Below, one piece after another: positions 60,101-64,000 of a DNA stretch of 64,000 nucleotides. The stretch covers positions 173,742,488 through 173,806,487 of the forward strand of contig NC_091120.1 of assembly GCF_040183065.1 (NCBI RefSeq), in the 5' to 3' direction. A program made the position numbers and the translations under genes. Within the stretch, counting starts at the first letter, position 1; each line of letters opens with the position of its first letter. The notes beneath the pieces were generated by a model. That model was not told where the DNA came from. It saw only the letters and a list, made by a program, of their open reading frames with translations, and did no database searches. This DNA is from Periplaneta americana (lineage: Eukaryota > Arthropoda > Insecta > Blattodea > Blattidae).

Positions 60101-60752
60101 GTGAGTGTTTGTTTAAAACAAAAACTTCATTTGAATTTGCTTATTACAGCATTCGTTCTGTTGGTGTATATTTTCAACTTTTATTAGCTTGTTTAAAATA
60201 TTGTAGTAGAGTATTTAATTACAGAAACGTGTGATTTTTGTCATGAAGTTTCATGGTCCATTTCACAAATAAAAACGAACTTAAACACGAAGCATTTTGA
60301 ATTTCCTGGAAAATATAAACGTTTGATGTTAATGTTCAAGCGTTTAAATTACTCTCTGGCTGTGCTCTGCTAATTTGACATTATGCGCTAGAATTAATTT
60401 CTGAGGTGGCAAACTGTAAGATGGAATTTAATACACTGGATACTACAACGATAATAGAGATAATGACCGGTGAATTCAAAATTAATGAAACATTTTCGAA
60501 AATTGTTTGTTATCCTATTATTATCTGACATGATTATATTACGTGCTTTAAATTTACAACCCATTATCCCTTGATTTACTTGCGATCGAGGTGAGGCATG
60601 CAGAGAAACTACATCACATCCAAAGACTTATCTCATGATGAGCATGATAATTATTCGACCATTTGTGATGAGTCATTTATTATTGTAGTAGATTAAATAA
60701 CTTATTTAGAATTGATTTTGCTGTGTTATGGTTTTAATTAATCCCTGGCCTA
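60101..60752. other. Intron after exon Y, nothing recognised
   Basis: AT-rich; no AAA2 exon, no inverted repeat. A trace of the CATTATCCCTTGA motif (60560) hints at another SINE 3' piece. Confidence 0.45.
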
Positions 60753-60955
60753 GGTTCGAATCCCGGTCGGGGCAAGTTACCTGGTTGAGGTTTTTCCCGG
60801 GGTTTTTCCTCAACCCAATACGAGCAAATGCTGGGTAACTTTCGGTGCTGGACCCCGGACTCATTTCACCGGCGTTATCACCTTCATATCATTCAGACGC
60901 TAAATAACCTAGATGTTGATACAGCGTCGTAAAATAACCCAATAAAATAAAATAA
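60753..60955 (+). mobile_element. tRNA-derived SINE (family A), 5'-truncated
   Basis: Begins at the B-box (GGTTCGAATCCCGGTCGGGG), lacking the A-box. It then has the full body and end (CGTCGTAAAATAACCCAATA) with an AAATAAAATAAA tail. Confidence 0.9.
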
Positions 60956-61951
60956 ATCTAGATCTTTTACCAGAAAATATTGTTGTTTTTCAATGGCCGC
61001 TTTTGGAATAATTTAAACAGTTTTGCACCAAATAAATTTGTGTAGGCCTACGAATTTTATATTTGAATGGATCTCGTTCGGACCTTGTGGCTACGTAGTC
61101 TAATACACCAAACAAATTTGTGTGCAATCGGTCGATCAGTCCGATCATTCAATCTCGTTGTGCAGCACCATAGCTGCGCGATCTGAAGTGTCATGCTTTA
61201 TATTAGCAGTACGAATGAGTTCTTGTTCCGAGTCTTCATGACGGAAGAAATTTTCTCACGGAATTTCGGTCTGTCATGAATTTGGGGAACTACAGTGAAT
61301 AGCGAAATCCGGTTTCGACAGCCAGCTGTAATAGCCGGGTGCAATGCGTTTGCGCCAGATTTGTTTATATGCAATTGAAAAGTACGGTCATATTTAAAGG
61401 TAATGGGTTTGCGCCAACGACAGTTTTGGGTAAGAATTTTCATTTTTCTTAAGTTGGTAAAGCACGAAATCTACTAGTGCACGATACCCAGGTGGCGTGT
61501 TTTGTTTTAGTAGTACCATTGAGTGGGAGGACACAAACATTGTGAGAGAGACTAGTGACTAGTGAAGGTTGTCATGGAGATAGTCCAAAGGTGCAGCGAT
61601 AGAGGACAGGACTTACTTGTAAGAGATAGTTTTAAGTTTCGCGAGGCGTACACATATGTAGATGGACGTATATGTTGGCGTTATACAGTGAAGATTGTCC
61701 TGCCAAAATAATAATCTAAACAGCGAAACGAAAATTTTGGCGGCCATAATCACCAAAGTAATGAAAGAGATCTCGTACGGCAAAAAATACGTTCGTCGTG
61801 TAAAAGGAAAGCGACTAGCGACGTAAGTGAAAAACCAGGCATCATAATATCTACAACATCCAATGAGAATCCAGAGCCTTGTGCTAGTGTATTGCATTTT
61901 ATTGATGTTAAACTATTACGAAAAGCAATCTACAGAGAACCACGTCACCAT
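60956..61951. other. Intron, unclassified, likely older repeat
   Basis: Two GTTTGCGCCA motifs occur at 61348 and 61408. A related TGGCGCAAACGC occurs past the hAT element at 63204, so 61200-61950 and 63044-63340 may be parts of one older element split by the hAT insertion. No domain recognised. Confidence 0.4.
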
Positions 61952-63035
61952 CAGTAGCGGCTGGTGGTCAAAATAATGAGTGTGCTACAATCTCTATATC
62001 GGCCTACGGTATACACTTATATGTATTTATCTTAATTTGAGACTCGCCTAGTGACGAAATATGAAGTCCATACGACGTTCCTTTCTACTGCAGAACTTGT
62101 CAATTACTCTGGTGTTAAACGTTAAACCCCTCCCTCTTGGACATTATACTCTTTTCTATTGACAGTATTGCAAGAGCAGTGAGACGATCCTGGGACATAG
62201 TGTTCCTTCTTTCTGGCTCAGCAGTGGTCATTGGTTTTGTAACCAAAATATTTAACAACTTCGTTACTTCACAGAATGAATCCTGTGAATTCTTGGAGGG
62301 TATGTATTGTAACAATTGAACAGCTCCATCTATATTTCGGAAGTCTAGTCTTCCATATGGAACTCAAAGTTGTGTCTTTAACATTCTTATGTTCAGTACA
62401 GTATAGCTGTTGACAGAAACTTCAAGTTCGCATTCAGGAAAATTATGCGAAAAATTGTCAAAAAATTCGCTGTTTAACAATTTTGTTGTTCTAGGTAACT
62501 TAAAGATTGGAAACTATGAGTAGTTTCCTGAATTATATGGTCACATACTTCCTTGGCTTCAATTTTCTGGGATTCCATTATCCGTCGCTTGCTGACTGAT
62601 TCAGGAGGAACCTAAAAAAAAACTGGTAAGATGGCAACAGCAGTCGGACACTTGAATTACCAAATACATTATACATAGTTCCGAGTTCTTCCACAAACAA
62701 GCATTCTTTCGTTACGCTTTACTTTTGCAATCTCCAAGCTGTGTTGTGCTGAAGCTGACTACAGCAGTTCCCCGCGTAAAAATAGCCAATCAGAGCAGTG
62801 ATTTCAGCTTCGGACATGCGCATTAATTGTCTACAGTCTCATGTAGATTCTGAGTAGCACAACAAACCCCCTGAGGCACCAAAGAGAGAAGACTAAACAC
62901 ACTATAACGCATCACGAACATAACCACGGGAAATTGTCAAATGACATTAAATACTATGGTATTGCAAATACATTATTTGAGCAAAAATTATCATTGTGCT
63001 GTAGCACTGTAGCACATAAGGACGGGCCGCCCCTG
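61952..63035 (-). mobile_element. hAT element with perfect 8-bp target duplication
   Basis: Ends CAGTAGCGGCTGGTGG and, inverted, CAGGGGCGGCCCGTCC; TGTGCTACA follows near both ends. Perfect duplication GTCACCAT lies at 61944-61951 and 63036-63043. Minus strand 62115-62315 retains TKLLNILVTKPMTTAEPER and SQDRLTALAILSIEKSI from the hAT dimerisation domain, with a deletion between them. Non-autonomous. Confidence 0.88.
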
Positions 63036-63043
63036 GTCACCAT

Positions 63044-64000
63044 ATGTCGAAACTACCAACAACCTTACTTGGAGTTCACGAAGCTGTAACTGAATTGCAA
63101 CCAATGTCCTCCACTAACGAAGATTTTGTATCCCATTGTAACATCTTAAATATTTTTTGTACCAACCTATGAACAAAAAAGTTGCATATTACGTTTGAGT
63201 TACTGGCGCAAACGCAATACGAATATACAGCAACCCATTTGGCGCAATTACAAGTGGCGCAATCATGGTGGCCCGTAATAGCCGAAAGATCATCGTGCTT
63301 ACCCGCCGTATTGGATGAGATCAAGTCGACCTTGGCCGTCTATGGGCTGTTGCGTTATAGATTTTAATGAATCTTATTAGCTGGCAAATCGTAGCGTACT
63401 TATTCATTTGATAATATCCTTAGGTGAAATATTTTTTTTCATGAAAGGTTTAATGAAACATATTTTTAGAAGTGTTTTCACTTCTTAAATTTGTTTACTT
63501 GTTATGTATTTGGCAATATTTAGGAAATGAAAGTGTTGAGTTTCTTATACTTTACCGTAAAAAAGTTTTACGAGGATCGTTACGAAAGTTATGTCTTCAT
63601 TTTTAACTTTATACTATTGTAGCGAGAGAAATGACATTTAAGCAATAAAGTTTACAAGTAGAACTCATTAAGTAAAAATATTACTTCTGAGAAAAAGGCG
63701 TTTGAAAGTTCTTGGTAAAATTTAATCTAAATGAGCCATATTTTAACTACAGGTACCTTAATAATAGAGTCTGTTTCATTGGGCTAAACAAATGGAAGTA
63801 CGATGGAGCAAAATCAGGACTAGGCCTATACGGTGAATAAGGCGAGATTGTTCATTTACATAATATCACAGTCTAGTATATACAGTCACGAAGCTTCAGT
63901 TTATGAGGGTTCTAGAAACAATAGACTGTGCAGGTACTATTTCGCATTGTATGTATGTATTTATTCACACTGCAATGGGTATATACCCGGTGGTAACTAA
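63044..64000. other. Intron, nothing recognised
   Basis: Continues the sequence interrupted by the hAT element for about 300 bp, then plain AT-rich intron. The expected AAA2 exon of DNAH1 is not present. Confidence 0.5.

Overview
The window is a stretch of an insect nuclear genome, most likely a cockroach or termite (Blattodea). The points in favour are a spliced metazoan gene with introns up to 7 kb and a very high load of non-LTR retrotransposons, tRNA-derived SINEs and DNA transposons. There is also a degenerate CCTAA tract, the complement of the insect telomere repeat TTAGG. The species assignment is inference; a cockroach such as Periplaneta is my best guess from the TAAG-tailed LINE and the SINE types.

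One host gene fills the window on the + strand: an axonemal inner-arm dynein heavy chain, orthologous to DNAH1. I place 25 internal exons between 1627 and 60100. Their splice phases all agree and they join into one uninterrupted reading frame of about 1,445 residues. They run from the tail (exons A-M, 1627-23166) through the stem and linker (exons N-S, 25995-39573) into AAA1 (exons T-X, 42264-58775: Walker A at 42433-42468, Walker B near 47008-47028, sensor I near 51282-51317). The last exon (Y, 59990-60100) lies just before AAA2. The gene continues off both ends: the N-terminal exons lie before base 1, and AAA2-AAA6, the stalk and the microtubule-binding domain lie after base 64000.

Everything else recognisable is intronic mobile DNA. 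(1) Eight copies of an RTE-like LINE with (TAAG)n tails include one with an open reverse-transcriptase frame (48844-51051) and one with a twin-priming inversion (7084-7462). (2) Five antisense copies of a LINE with an RNase H domain, plus fragments of two other RNase-H LINEs, a Jockey-like LINE and R2-like elements. (3) Penelope-like sequence: one GIY-YIG fragment and three foldback palindromes carrying a Penelope-type end signature. (4) Several SINE families, with nested insertions. (5) Three hAT elements with 8-bp target duplications, a Harbinger-like element with a MADF-domain remnant, a pogo-like element, mariner and DUF4817-type transposase remnants, and several MITE families. (6) One solo LTR.

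I see no operon-like organisation, no CRISPR, no genuine tRNA or rRNA gene and no second host gene. Nothing here amounts to a new biological system. The notable points are structural: nested insertions datable by their target duplications, repeated foldback Penelope remnants, a telomere-like array inside a dynein gene, and two consecutive weak splice donors.
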